A stretch of 64,000 nt of DNA, from contig NZ_JACOGG010000008.1 in NCBI RefSeq assembly GCF_014284365.1, forward strand, positions 1 through 64,000, read 5' to 3'. Position 1 is the first letter of the stretch; each line of letters starts with the position of its first letter. The notes beneath the pieces were generated by a model. The model was not told the DNA's origin, made no database searches, and worked only from the letters and a program-made list of their open reading frames with translations. Made by a program: the position numbers and the translations under genes. Source of the DNA: Cognatundibacterium rugosum (GTDB taxonomy: Bacteria; Pseudomonadota; Gammaproteobacteria; Burkholderiales; Burkholderiaceae_D). Shown one piece after another: positions 34,686 through 43,654 of this stretch.

Positions 34686-35225
34686 TCACATCGTAATATG
34701 AATATCGTTCAATGTGATGCCATCAAAAGTAACGATGCCGAGATGATGACCCCAAAATATGTCGTTATCGTCGTACCAGACGGAGAGACTGGATGGGCCA
34801 GTAGCATCGAGTGAATTAAGTCTTAACTGCGCGCAAAACTCAGCCTTTGTCAGTTCTGGCTTCTCAAACTGAGCTTTGCTTCCATCTGAATTTATTGTTT
34901 CCCAAAAACGCCATTCTGCGTTGTAACTATCCAAGAATTTTTCGGCTATCAGATTTCTGAACTTTAAGTCTAGTTCTGGCAACGATTCAACTGCTTTACA
35001 CGCCAAAGCAAGTGCATTTGCTATATTGCTGCCGTCAGGATCAATCCCAATGTGGATATCGCCCGCGCGGTAAGCTATGCGGCCAGTAAGTGAAGTTGGG
35101 AATCTGTCGCTTACTTGAAGCGAGCCAAGTAGTGGATGCTCAATCGCAGCAGTCAGGGTAGGGACTGGCTTTGTCCTTACGCTTCCGAGGCGGAGTAGTC
35201 GTTTTAGGTGGTTGAGTGTGCTCAT
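34686..35225 (-). CDS. DUF2262-like protein
   Basis: 179 residues. The C-terminal SLSVWYDDNDIFWGHHLGI segment is the reason for a DUF2262-like call; the family has no known biochemical role and is often found among polymorphic-toxin immunity genes. The N-terminal half repeats short beta segments around LTGRIAYRAGDIHIGIDPD. It is the first gene of the minus-strand accessory cluster. Confidence 0.55.
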   Translation of the reverse strand: MSTLNHLKRLLRLGSVRTKPVPTLTAAIEHPLLGSLQVSDRFPTSLTGRIAYRAGDIHIGIDPDGSNIANALALACKAVESLPELDLKFRNLIAEKFLDSYNAEWRFWETINSDGSKAQFEKPELTKAEFCAQLRLNSLDATGPSSLSVWYDDNDIFWGHHLGIVTFDGITLNDIHITM

Positions 35226-35375
35226 TGAGTAAGCTTATGCGCATTCGTCTTTCACTGTAGCTGCAGACAATAAGTTGTATTTGTCATTATTTGCAAGCGT
35301 AAGCAAATTTCCTGGAAATTTCGTGTCGACGGTCATCCTGGCTTAAGCCATACACTCTGAAATCCCATTTTCGCA

Positions 35376-35792
35376 TTATCTCAACAAATCCGTAACCGGC
35401 AGCATCTCTAATTCACCCTGCTTTTGCACCACCACATTCAATGGCAAATAGGCTTTGGCTGGCGGGCAGTTTTCAAAGTGGGTGGCATTAACCTTGTACG
35501 GGCCGAACCACTTGTAGGTGCCGGAAAAACCGCCGTATTGGTAGATCCAGGCTTGCTGCGCATTACGATCGATCAGTGCGGCGTACAGAAACTGGTCGGT
35601 GGTGCCTACGGGTTCACGCAGCGATATGCTGCGGAAAGCCTTGCTGTCTGCGGTGGAGAGGTAGGGGCCTTCGACTGCTTCGTTCAAGACGATTGCGGGT
35701 GGCGTCAACGATGAGAGTTGGCACACAGGCGGGCTTTCTGCGGCAGAGACAGCACTTGCAGCGGCGAAGAATAGTGTCAGCAGGGTTTGCAT
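35376..35792 (-). CDS. Secreted hypothetical protein
   Basis: 138 residues from the ATG at 35792, preceded by AGGA at 8 bases. The signal peptide MQTLLTLFFAAASAVSA is clear. The mature part is small and beta-rich, with WIYQYGGFSGTYKWFGPYKVNATHF and two Cys that may pair. The frame upstream of 35792 overlaps the next gene and is discarded. I do not recognise the family. Confidence 0.65.
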   Translation of the reverse strand: MQTLLTLFFAAASAVSAAESPPVCQLSSLTPPAIVLNEAVEGPYLSTADSKAFRSISLREPVGTTDQFLYAALIDRNAQQAWIYQYGGFSGTYKWFGPYKVNATHFENCPPAKAYLPLNVVVQKQGELEMLPVTDLLR

Positions 35793-35862
35793 GATATGTC
35801 CTGGATAGGGTGCGAAATATGGCGAACCCGGATGCCGGATGCTGGGTATTACCTGACAAATC

Positions 35863-36303
35863 TCAATGATCGCGTTTGTAAAGCCAGACACCGAGAGGTA
35901 AGGCAAACAGCGGCAAGACCAGGGTAGCGATGGAAGACCATAGCGGGACAGGCAGATCATGGGGCAGGCGTTGCAACCAGACGCATAAACCAGCTGCGAA
36001 CAGGCTGGCCAGCAGGGTGTTACGCGTCAGCCCTGATGCACTGAGTTTGGCTAACCAGCCGCCGCCAGCTAACGGACCTATCAGGCTTAACAGGTGGGCG
36101 CCGATCAGTGTGAGTGTGAAAGCGAGTGTGCTGACATCCGATGCTGTGGCTGGTACGCCAGGGGTGTTGTTCAGCCAGAAATATCCCGATGTGACGGCAA
36201 ATACAATAGCGTTGCTAAGGCCGCAGCTCGCCGTTGCGCCAAACAAGACAGCCGCGTTGTTACGGACAGAATCAGGGGCGGCAAGCAGTTGTTGGGTATG
36301 CAT
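35863..36303 (-). CDS. Hypothetical inner-membrane protein
   Basis: 146 residues with four predicted helices (GLSNAIVFAVTSGYFWL, TLAFTLTLIGAHLLSLIGPLAGG, LLASLFAAGLCVWLQ, IATLVLPLFALPLGVWLY). The ATG at 36303 is used; a TTG lies at 36327. No known motif is seen. It shares strand with the secreted protein gene 71 bases downstream. Confidence 0.55.
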   Translation of the reverse strand: MHTQQLLAAPDSVRNNAAVLFGATASCGLSNAIVFAVTSGYFWLNNTPGVPATASDVSTLAFTLTLIGAHLLSLIGPLAGGGWLAKLSASGLTRNTLLASLFAAGLCVWLQRLPHDLPVPLWSSIATLVLPLFALPLGVWLYKRDH

Positions 36304-36382
36304 GTTGCGGGTGGATGTTGCTGTCAATTAATGCTTAAACTTTAACATAGCTGTGTTCATTTTGATATTTTATTAAATCAAC

Positions 36383-36484
36383 AGGACTTACGCAAAATTG
36401 TCCCGGCAAGGCTTGGCGACGAAGGCAGTACGAGCTGTACGACAAGGAGCCATAACGCCGCTGGGGCGGTTTTGCGTAAGTCCT
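36383..36484 (-). repeat. 102-bp inverted-repeat element, copy B
   Basis: Perfect 15-bp terminal repeats AGGACTTACGCAAAA / TTTTGCGTAAGTCCT bound a 102-bp segment. Reverse-complemented, it matches the element at 21067-21168 almost throughout, including the CAAGGAGCCATAACG and GTCGCCA interior. No coding capacity. Confidence 0.9.
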
Positions 36485-36588
36485 AGTCAATCAATCTTGC
36501 GTCAGATAGCGCTGTTGCGGCTGTTGCCTGTCAAAGCGTTTAGACAGCTATATTGTCAAAAATCCGGCCCAAAGCTGGCGAATGCTGA

Positions 36589-37122
36589 CTAGGCTTCAAC
36601 GTCTTTTCGCAAACGGCTTAATCTGGTCTGCGCCGCGCGCAGTAAAGCTTTGCTGTACATGTGATGAAAACCGGATAGCAGGTGGAAAACAAATCCAAAC
36701 GATGTGCCGCCATCCGCTGCGCGTGATTTGGGGACAACCACGCTGCCAAAGTAAAGCCGGGTTGTATGGGTTTGCGGCGTATGCAGTGCTTCCACCATCA
36801 GCCAGGAGCGCGTGCGTCCGGCGGCATCGCGCAGCAGGATTTGCCTGGCATTGCGCTCTTCGACATCCCAGATCGCAAATTGACGGGTTTGATGCAGCGC
36901 CAGTTGTTTCGCATCGTGGTCAGTTGAGGGGCGTTTGGCCAGCCATTTCAGCAGGAAGCGTTCTATCCTAAACAGCGGTGTGGTGTAAAAGGCATACACG
37001 TAATCGCTGAGCGTAATTTCCTGTGCTACATCGATGTAATAGCAGTCTGCATAGGCGCCAGACTGACGATATTTAGCTGATAAAGCCAAGTCCGGCAGTG
37101 GGCATTGATGTATGGTTTGCAT
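36589..37122 (-). CDS. DUF2867-like protein
   Basis: 177 residues from the ATG at 37122. The C-terminal LYFGSVVVPKSRA ... FGFVFHLLSGFHHMYSKALLRAA resembles the end of DUF2867 proteins, which may bind lipids or small molecules. The frame back to 37254 overlaps the neighbouring ABM gene and lacks support. It lies 89 bases downstream of that gene. Confidence 0.5.
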   Translation of the reverse strand: MQTIHQCPLPDLALSAKYRQSGAYADCYYIDVAQEITLSDYVYAFYTTPLFRIERFLLKWLAKRPSTDHDAKQLALHQTRQFAIWDVEERNARQILLRDAAGRTRSWLMVEALHTPQTHTTRLYFGSVVVPKSRAADGGTSFGFVFHLLSGFHHMYSKALLRAAQTRLSRLRKDVEA

Positions 37123-37211
37123 CGTATTCTTGGTGCACTTTTTCCAAGGGGCTAGGTTACCGGTTTGTCGACGCCCGCCTGCACAGGCAGCGCCGACTGG
37201 GTAGTGTTGAA

Positions 37212-37502
37212 TTACATCACCAAACACTGCTGCACTGAGACTGCAGTAATCCATGCACCGGCTTGTTCTTTGAAACGCGCGAGGCTGCTGCCCTGATCGT
37301 GCGCCTGATAGGCTTCCTGGTTGGCGTATAACTCAAAAATCATGACGGTATTGCTGAGTTCATCGGGCTGCAGTAATTCAAATTGCAGTGTGCCTGCTTC
37401 GGTTTGCAGACAGCGCTGCTGATGTTCACTGAGTGCTTGTAAAAATGCCGTTTTGGATTCTTCCTGATAGGAGATGGAGACAACGAGCGCTACTTTTTTC
37501 AT
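37212..37502 (-). CDS. Antibiotic biosynthesis monooxygenase (ABM) family protein
   Basis: 96 residues with the ferredoxin-like ABM/quinol monooxygenase pattern: KVALVVSISYQEESKTAFLQAL, CLQTEAGTLQFELLQPDEL, MIFELYANQEAYQAHDQGSSL. The ATG at 37502 has GGAAA upstream. Such proteins act as small dimers on quinol or aldehyde substrates. The specific role is unknown. Confidence 0.8.
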   Translation of the reverse strand: MKKVALVVSISYQEESKTAFLQALSEHQQRCLQTEAGTLQFELLQPDELSNTVMIFELYANQEAYQAHDQGSSLARFKEQAGAWITAVSVQQCLVM

Positions 37503-37655
37503 GCTGAACTTTCCAGAGTGGTGAGTGTGACGAAACCTAAGCAAAACAGCAAAAGGTAATTGCCGACCATAAATGTAGCATTTCTATTAATAAGTTGCCT
37601 GACTATTCATGGCATGGCTTTCCACTGGTCAGCTTGGCCCAGCGATGTAAGCGGC

Positions 37656-38414
37656 TCATTTTGCCTTGCCCGGCAGTCGTCTGAAACCGGTAAATTCCGC
37701 AGGTTCCCATTCACGACTAGCCAGCAGCAGGCCAACGCCTCGCCGTTTTTTGAGCGGGGCGGCCAGACTTTCCTGATGCAGGTCGGCGAATTTGCGCTTG
37801 AGCTGGCGCAACTCGCTATGTAGCTTGCTGATGGCGGCTTCGGTCAGCATGCCATGGCTGAAGCTCAGCGTTTGCTCGTCGTCGTGGAAGTGAGAATCCA
37901 GAAAATCATGTAAGCCAGACTGCTGAAAATACTGGCGTATCGGGCCAGCGGGCAGCCATTCGAAATCGCGGGTGATATTCAGTCGTATGCGGTTGCCGGG
38001 TAAGAGTGTGATCAGCCCCAGCTTATCGAGCTTGAGCAGGTAATGCAGGCATTCCGGCTCGGTGTAGCGATAAACCTGCATGATCTCGTCCATACTCCAG
38101 TGATTGATGGCGCAGACCGCGACCAGCAACAGGCGTTTATCGGCGACCAGTTCTTTTTCCTGATTCTGATTTAGCGTGGGCAGACGGTTGCCCTGATGAT
38201 TGGCTTCCTGCGTCAGTTCCATCAAGGTCAAACCCAGAAAATGTGCGATTTGCAGTATGCGTTCCAGACTCAGATTTGCCGCATTTTCTTCGCGCAATAT
38301 GCGCTTCACACTGGCTTCCGACAACGCCAGCGCTTCCGCCACATCGCGATAGGTTTTGCCCTGCAGCTTGAGCTGGCTTTTGATGGTGCGCATGATTTGC
38401 CGGATTTCATTCAT
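37656..38414 (-). CDS. XRE-family transcriptional regulator
   Basis: 252 residues. The N-terminal Cro/C1 helix-turn-helix spans about 15-60 (KTYRDVAEALALSEASVKRILRE, LSLERILQIAHFLGLTLMEL). The rest is a larger winged-helix-like effector part with EIMQVYRYTEPECLHYLLKLDKLGLI. The ATG at 38414 has AAGG seven bases before it; ten codons upstream another start lacks a ribosome site. Its target may be itself or the divergent ceramidase-like gene 242 bases away. Confidence 0.82.
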   Translation of the reverse strand: MNEIRQIMRTIKSQLKLQGKTYRDVAEALALSEASVKRILREENAANLSLERILQIAHFLGLTLMELTQEANHQGNRLPTLNQNQEKELVADKRLLLVAVCAINHWSMDEIMQVYRYTEPECLHYLLKLDKLGLITLLPGNRIRLNITRDFEWLPAGPIRQYFQQSGLHDFLDSHFHDDEQTLSFSHGMLTEAAISKLHSELRQLKRKFADLHQESLAAPLKKRRGVGLLLASREWEPAEFTGFRRLPGKAK

Positions 38415-38656
38415 GGTTTGCCTTGCCTCTTTTGTGTTCTGCATGCCCGTTGAACGGGCCTGTTAATTTCGATGAAGTCGTATCTGGGTAGCGGTTTCAG
38501 CTACTTTTCTTACGATGAAAGCTAACTTTTTTCTGCATAGTTTCATTATTTGCTTCGCTTTGGCAAGCTCTGCGCTGGTTTTTTGTTCAAATAATGTCAC
38601 TAGCAAGCTGCCTGTGGGTAGCCGGTGAGTCAGTTCTGTCGATAAGGAAGAAAACG

Positions 38657-39424
38657 ATGCTTATATCAATCAAGTCAATCAAGTGGCTGCCAGCAGCGAT
38701 CGTATTGTTGAGTGTGGTTGCGATGTTATGGCATGGGCCGGTCTTGCAACTGCCCCATTATCATGAATTTGCCGATCAGCGTGTCTGGCTGGGAATACCG
38801 CATGCTGCGGATGTATTGAGTAATCTGGGTTTCGCTCTGGTCGCTGCACTGGCCGGTGATCAGCTGTTTGTGCGGCGGCGTTACGCACGTTCAGCGGCGG
38901 CGCTGCCTGCGTTTAGCTTATTGTGTCTGATTGTGTTCCTGACTGCAGTTGTATCGGCTTACTATCATCTGGCGCCGGATGATGCACGTTTGTTTTGGGA
39001 CAGGATGGCGATTGCTCTTGCATCTGCCTGCCTGATCTGCGGCGTACGTGCCGATGCGAAGCCGGGTATGACACCGCATCGCGCCTTACTTGAGTTAATG
39101 CTGGGCCTGACACTGGCGGTTGCCAGCGTGCTTTGGTGGCGTCACAGCGCAGACTTACGTCCCTATCTGTTGCTGCAGCTCTGGACAGTGCTGCTGGTCA
39201 TCGTCTGGCAAGGTATCTGGCAAGCCGATCACCGGATTCGTCGCTGGTTTAACGCCGCCATCGCTTGTTATCTATTGTCCAAACTGGCTGAAATGGCGGA
39301 TCACACCATCCTGAGCCTGAGTGCTTGCGTCAGCGGCCACAGCCTGAAACATCTGATCGCAGCAGGTGCCGCAGCCTGTATTTTTTATGGTTTGCGGCAA
39401 GCATGTGCGAATCCGGTGAGGTGA
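38657..39424 (+). CDS. Ceramidase-like (CREST superfamily) membrane hydrolase
   Basis: 255 residues with about seven hydrophobic helices. The CREST metal-site pattern is visible as VVSAYYHLAPDDARLFWDRMAIA (Ser, His and Asp positions) and LKHLIAAGAAA near the end. The family includes alkaline ceramidases and other lipid amide hydrolases. The start has AAGGAAG six bases before the ATG at 38657. The substrate in a bacterium is uncertain. Confidence 0.7.
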   Translation: MLISIKSIKWLPAAIVLLSVVAMLWHGPVLQLPHYHEFADQRVWLGIPHAADVLSNLGFALVAALAGDQLFVRRRYARSAAALPAFSLLCLIVFLTAVVSAYYHLAPDDARLFWDRMAIALASACLICGVRADAKPGMTPHRALLELMLGLTLAVASVLWWRHSADLRPYLLLQLWTVLLVIVWQGIWQADHRIRRWFNAAIACYLLSKLAEMADHTILSLSACVSGHSLKHLIAAGAAACIFYGLRQACANPVR

Positions 39425-39513
39425 GCCTCCGACAAGCTAACTTCCGCTTGGCGCAGTGCGCAGAATTCCAGCATAATCGGTGCATGAGTAGCCAATTTGT
39501 AAAGTGAACAGGT

Positions 39514-40317
39514 ATGTGGATAGATACGCATTGTCATCTCGATGCGAGTGAGTTTGGCGGGACTTCGCTACAGCTCGCGCAGCAGGCGGTGGCGGCAGGG
39601 GTGAGTCAGATTGTGGTGCCAGCGGTGCATCTGAACTTGTTCAATCAGGTGCAGCAACTGGCGCAGCAGCATGAGGCCTGCGTCTATGCGCTGGGCATCC
39701 ATCCCATGTATGTGCCGACGTCGGATGAAGGTCATTTGCAGATATTGCGTCAGCGTATAGAGCAGGTGCTCAGCAGTGAACACGCGCATCAACTGGTTGC
39801 GGTGGGTGAGATAGGGCTGGATTATTTTGTGCCTGCGCTGACCCAAAGTCCTTTGCTGGAAAAGCAGGAATTTTTTTATACCGAGCAGTTAAAAATCGCC
39901 AGGGACTTTGATTTGCCGGTCTTGCTGCATGTCAGGCGTTCGCAGGACAAGGTGCTTAAGCAATTGCGGCGCATCCGGGTGCGGGGCGGGATCGCGCATG
40001 CCTTCAATGGCAGTGTGCAGCAAGCCGGGCATTTTCTGGATCTCGGGTGTAAGCTGGGTTTTGGCGGCGCAATGACCTTTCCCCGTGCTTTGCAAATCCG
40101 AAGGCTCGCAGCGGAATTGCCACTCGATGCGCTGGTGCTGGAAACCGATGCACCTGATATACCACCTAGCTGGATCAGGGACGGCTATAACCGGCCCGAT
40201 CAGATACCGGCGATAGGCTCCGTGCTGGCGGCGTTGCGCGCCATGGATGTCGCCGACATCGCAGCGGCCAGTTCACACAATGCGCGCGAGGTGTTGCCGC
40301 GCCTCTTACTCAATTGA
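39514..40317 (+). CDS. TatD-family metal-dependent hydrolase (YjjV-like)
   Basis: 267 residues. The metal ligands of the TIM-barrel family are present: DTHCHLD at 4-10, VGEIGLDYF (Glu), LHVRRSQD (His), GGIAHAFNGS (His) and LETDAPDIPP (Asp). Family members act as DNases or tRNA/DNA quality-control enzymes. It is followed by comEC after 12 bases. Confidence 0.9.
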   Translation: MWIDTHCHLDASEFGGTSLQLAQQAVAAGVSQIVVPAVHLNLFNQVQQLAQQHEACVYALGIHPMYVPTSDEGHLQILRQRIEQVLSSEHAHQLVAVGEIGLDYFVPALTQSPLLEKQEFFYTEQLKIARDFDLPVLLHVRRSQDKVLKQLRRIRVRGGIAHAFNGSVQQAGHFLDLGCKLGFGGAMTFPRALQIRRLAAELPLDALVLETDAPDIPPSWIRDGYNRPDQIPAIGSVLAALRAMDVADIAAASSHNAREVLPRLLLN

Positions 40318-40329
40318 GGTGGTGGCGTC

Positions 40330-42771
40330 ATGCGCAGCGTTGCTATCGCACTGACGCTGGGTATCTTATGGCTGCAACAGCAAGCCAGTCTGCTGACAAT
40401 AAGGACACTGATCGCTGTTGTTTTTGTTGTGGGTGGCTTATTGCTGTGTGTGTTCAAACTGCATTTGCCTTATGTGCGCAGAGCGGCTGCATTGCTGGCC
40501 GCTGCGCTGATCGGCATAGCCTGGGCTGACTGGCGCGCAGAGCTAGCTTTGCAAACTGCTTTACCTGCGACGCTGGAAGGGCGCGATTTACTGGTGACTG
40601 GGGTGATCGCCAGCTTGCCAGGTGTGAATGTGAATGGCAGTAGCTTTCAACTCGACGTAGAAATGCTGAGCGAGTTTCAACCTGCGCAAACCGGCGCAGC
40701 GCAAGTTCCGCTGCCGGGTCTGCAGCAGCTTCCATCCCGTATCAGTTTATTCTGGCCAGCCAGAGCAGGTGAGGCACCACTTCTGCAAGCAGGTCAGCGC
40801 TGGCGCTTGCCGGTACATTTGAAGCGTCCGCATGGCAATCAGAATCCTGGCGGTTTTGACGCGGAATTATGGATGCTGGAGCAGGGCGTGCGTGCCACTG
40901 GCAGCGTGCAAACCGCACAGTCAGCGGCAATTCAACCGCTACAGGACTTTGTGCCCGGTGTGCTGTATGCGATAGACCGTTGTCGCGGCTGGTTGCGCGA
41001 ACGTATTCATGCTGCCTTGCCTGGCAAGCCTTATGCGGCAGTCGTGGTGGCGCTGGTGATCGGTGATCAGCGTGAAATCCGCCAGGTGGAATGGACTATT
41101 TTTCAGCGTTCCGGTATCGGGCATCTGATCAGTATTTCTGGTCTGCACATCACCATGCTGGCGGGATTTTTTGCGCTCTTGATGGGCGCATTGTGGCGGC
41201 GTTCATTCTTTATATTTCATGCGCGGCCTTTGCCATTAAGGCTGCCCGTGCAAAAAGTGATGGCGGTAACGGCTGCGGTGGTTGCTGTGCTGTATGTGGC
41301 ATTGGCGGGATTTGGTGTGCCTGCGCAAAGAACGATGTACATGCTGCTCACGGTGGCGGTAGCGATCTGGACCGGGCGTTTTAATCAGTTTTCATCGGTA
41401 CTCGCACTGGCGCTGTGCGTGGTGTTGGTGATTGATCCCTGGGCATTGATGTGGCCGGGATTTTGGTTGTCGTTTGTGGCGGTTGCCGTGATTCTGTATG
41501 TGGCCAGAGATGAGGTCGCTGGCAGCCTCGATGCAGGCAGTAGCTGGCGGGCGCGTTTGCACCGCAACTGGCATGCCGCGCTGCGCACCCAATATGGCAT
41601 CACATTGGGTTTGCTGCCGTTAACGATGCTGCTGTTTGCGCAGATTTCGCTGATTAGTCCGCTCGCCAATGCGTTTGCGATTCCGCTGGTCAGTTTTCTG
41701 ATTACCCCGCTGGTCTTGTTGGCTGTGTTTCTGCCTGCGCCTTTTTGTGGCTGGCTGCTGCATCTGGCCCACGCGGGTATTGCTCTGATGGCGGAGTTGC
41801 TGACCTGGCTCAGCGCGCCGGATTGGGTGATCTGGACTGCGCCGCAACCAGCATTGCCCTTATTCTTACTGGCGACAGCTGGGATGTTATGGCTATTGGG
41901 TCCGCGTGCCTTGCCTATGCGCTGGATGGGGCTGGTTTGCATCATTCCTGTGTTGTTGCCGGTGCAGTCGCCGGTATCTGAAGCGGCTTTTCGCGCTACG
42001 GTGCTGGATGTAGGGCAGGGCACTGCAGTGCTGATACAGACCCGGCAGCATACGCTGTTGTATGACACGGGTCCGGCTTACGGCCCGGACAGCGATGCCG
42101 GCAGCCGCGTGATTTTGCCTTTTTTACGGGCTCAGGGTATACGCAAACTGGATCGTATGCTGATTTCACATCAGGATAGCGATCACTCCGGTGGTGCTGT
42201 CAGCATACTCGCGCAAATGACGGTAGATGGGGTAATCAGTTCTTTGCCCGGTCAGCATGTGCTGCGCCAGTCTGCAAGTCCGCATAGCGTCTGCGTTGCG
42301 GGCCAATCCTGGCAATGGGATGGTGTCACATTTGAGATGCTGCAGCCGACTGCGGCCAGCTATGCAAGCGATAAATGGAAGCCCAACGCACGCAGCTGTA
42401 CCCTGAAAATCTCAACGCCCCGATTATCGATGTTATTGCCAGGTGACGCCGAAGCGATACAGGAAGATGAGATGTTGCATATGCTGCCAGAGAAATTGCC
42501 CGCAACGGTTTTGCTGGCACCGCATCACGGCAGCGGCACTTCATCTACGGATGCATTTCTGCAGGCGGTGCATCCTGAGCTGATCGTAATTCAGTCCGGC
42601 TATCTGAATCGCTACCACCATCCCAAGCCGCTCGTATTGGAGCGTTACCAGGCATTTGGAATAAACCATCTAAGAACTGATGAGGCAGGTGCTATTGAGC
42701 TTGATTTTGAAGCATCATTGCATATTTCCGAATACAGAAAACAACATGCGCGTTACTGGTATGGACAATAG
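40330..42771 (+). CDS. comEC: DNA internalization channel ComEC/Rec2
   Basis: An 813-residue inner-membrane competence protein that brings single-stranded DNA into the cytoplasm. The order is: N-terminal DUF4131 region with leading helices (to about 190), the multi-helix Competence domain (HLISISGLHITMLAGFFALL; YVALAGFGVPAQRTMYML), then a metallo-beta-lactamase-like domain with LDVGQGTAVLI, SHQDSDHSGG and LAPHHGSGTSS. GAGGTGG precedes the ATG. No other competence genes are in the window. Confidence 0.94.
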   Translation: MRSVAIALTLGILWLQQQASLLTIRTLIAVVFVVGGLLLCVFKLHLPYVRRAAALLAAALIGIAWADWRAELALQTALPATLEGRDLLVTGVIASLPGVNVNGSSFQLDVEMLSEFQPAQTGAAQVPLPGLQQLPSRISLFWPARAGEAPLLQAGQRWRLPVHLKRPHGNQNPGGFDAELWMLEQGVRATGSVQTAQSAAIQPLQDFVPGVLYAIDRCRGWLRERIHAALPGKPYAAVVVALVIGDQREIRQVEWTIFQRSGIGHLISISGLHITMLAGFFALLMGALWRRSFFIFHARPLPLRLPVQKVMAVTAAVVAVLYVALAGFGVPAQRTMYMLLTVAVAIWTGRFNQFSSVLALALCVVLVIDPWALMWPGFWLSFVAVAVILYVARDEVAGSLDAGSSWRARLHRNWHAALRTQYGITLGLLPLTMLLFAQISLISPLANAFAIPLVSFLITPLVLLAVFLPAPFCGWLLHLAHAGIALMAELLTWLSAPDWVIWTAPQPALPLFLLATAGMLWLLGPRALPMRWMGLVCIIPVLLPVQSPVSEAAFRATVLDVGQGTAVLIQTRQHTLLYDTGPAYGPDSDAGSRVILPFLRAQGIRKLDRMLISHQDSDHSGGAVSILAQMTVDGVISSLPGQHVLRQSASPHSVCVAGQSWQWDGVTFEMLQPTAASYASDKWKPNARSCTLKISTPRLSMLLPGDAEAIQEDEMLHMLPEKLPATVLLAPHHGSGTSSTDAFLQAVHPELIVIQSGYLNRYHHPKPLVLERYQAFGINHLRTDEAGAIELDFEASLHISEYRKQHARYWYGQ

Positions 42772-42847
42772 GCTCAAAAACAGGCTCAAAACATAAGTAC
42801 AGCCAGCCGCAGGGACGCGCACAAACAGGAAGATAAAGGCAGGGGAC

Positions 42848-43654
42848 ATGCAAACACTGATTCATTTCGTACATGGTAATGGCTTCCCGTCCGGGACTTA
42901 TCGTGTCTTTCTCGATCACTTGCGGCAGGAGTATGAAGTGCAGGTGACGGAGAAAATCGGCCATCAGGCGAATTACCCGGTCACTGACGGTTGGCCGCAT
43001 CTTGTGCAGGAACTCATCGATACCCTGGAAAGCCGTTACCGGCAGCCCGTGATTTTGGTCGGGCATTCACTGGGTGGCTTGTTGTCGATGATGACTGCGC
43101 AGCAGCGGCCAGATCTGGTCAAGGCGGTGGTGGTGATCGATTCGCCTGTGGTGGCGGGCTGGCGGGCAATACTCTTGAGAGTCAGTAAATGGCTGGGCAT
43201 CGATAAGAAGTTTTCTCCGGCAGCAGCGTCCGAAAACCGGCGCCATCTGTGGCCTGATCAGGAGGCTGCGTATCAGCATTATGCCGCCAAAGAGATTTTT
43301 GCGATCTGGCCGACTGAGGTGTTGCGGGATTATGTGCGCGCCGGTACCATGCCATGCGAACAAGGCGTGACGCTGAGTTTTGACCGCAACATTGAAACCG
43401 CGATTTATCGCACGCTGCCGCATACTTTGGGCAAGCTGTTGCGCAAGCGCCCGCAAGTCCCTGTAGGTTTTGTGGGTGGAAATGAATCGTTTGAATGCCG
43501 TCAGGCTGGGGATTACTATACCCGCCAATTAATGGGTAAGCATTATCAACTGATACAGGGTGGGCATCTGATTCCTATGGAGGCGCCGGCACAAACCGCG
43601 GCGGCGGTACTGGCGATGTTGAATGCGATGCACAGTGAAGAAAGAGGTCTATGA
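42848..43654 (+). CDS. Alpha/beta hydrolase
   Basis: 268 residues with nucleophile elbow GHSLGG (S74), an FVHGNGFPSGTYRVF oxyanion region and the catalytic His in QGGHLIPMEAP. It could be a lipase, esterase or related enzyme; the N-terminal HFVHGNGFP form is seen in a family near bacterial lysophospholipase-like hydrolases. It overlaps the next gene by four bases (ATGA), so the two are co-translated. Confidence 0.85.
   Translation: MQTLIHFVHGNGFPSGTYRVFLDHLRQEYEVQVTEKIGHQANYPVTDGWPHLVQELIDTLESRYRQPVILVGHSLGGLLSMMTAQQRPDLVKAVVVIDSPVVAGWRAILLRVSKWLGIDKKFSPAAASENRRHLWPDQEAAYQHYAAKEIFAIWPTEVLRDYVRAGTMPCEQGVTLSFDRNIETAIYRTLPHTLGKLLRKRPQVPVGFVGGNESFECRQAGDYYTRQLMGKHYQLIQGGHLIPMEAPAQTAAAVLAMLNAMHSEERGL

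Noticed and set aside
38455..38472. GGGCCTGTTAA similar to the end of the 272-bp element
   Set aside because: Eleven bases only, with no partner end nearby; likely chance.
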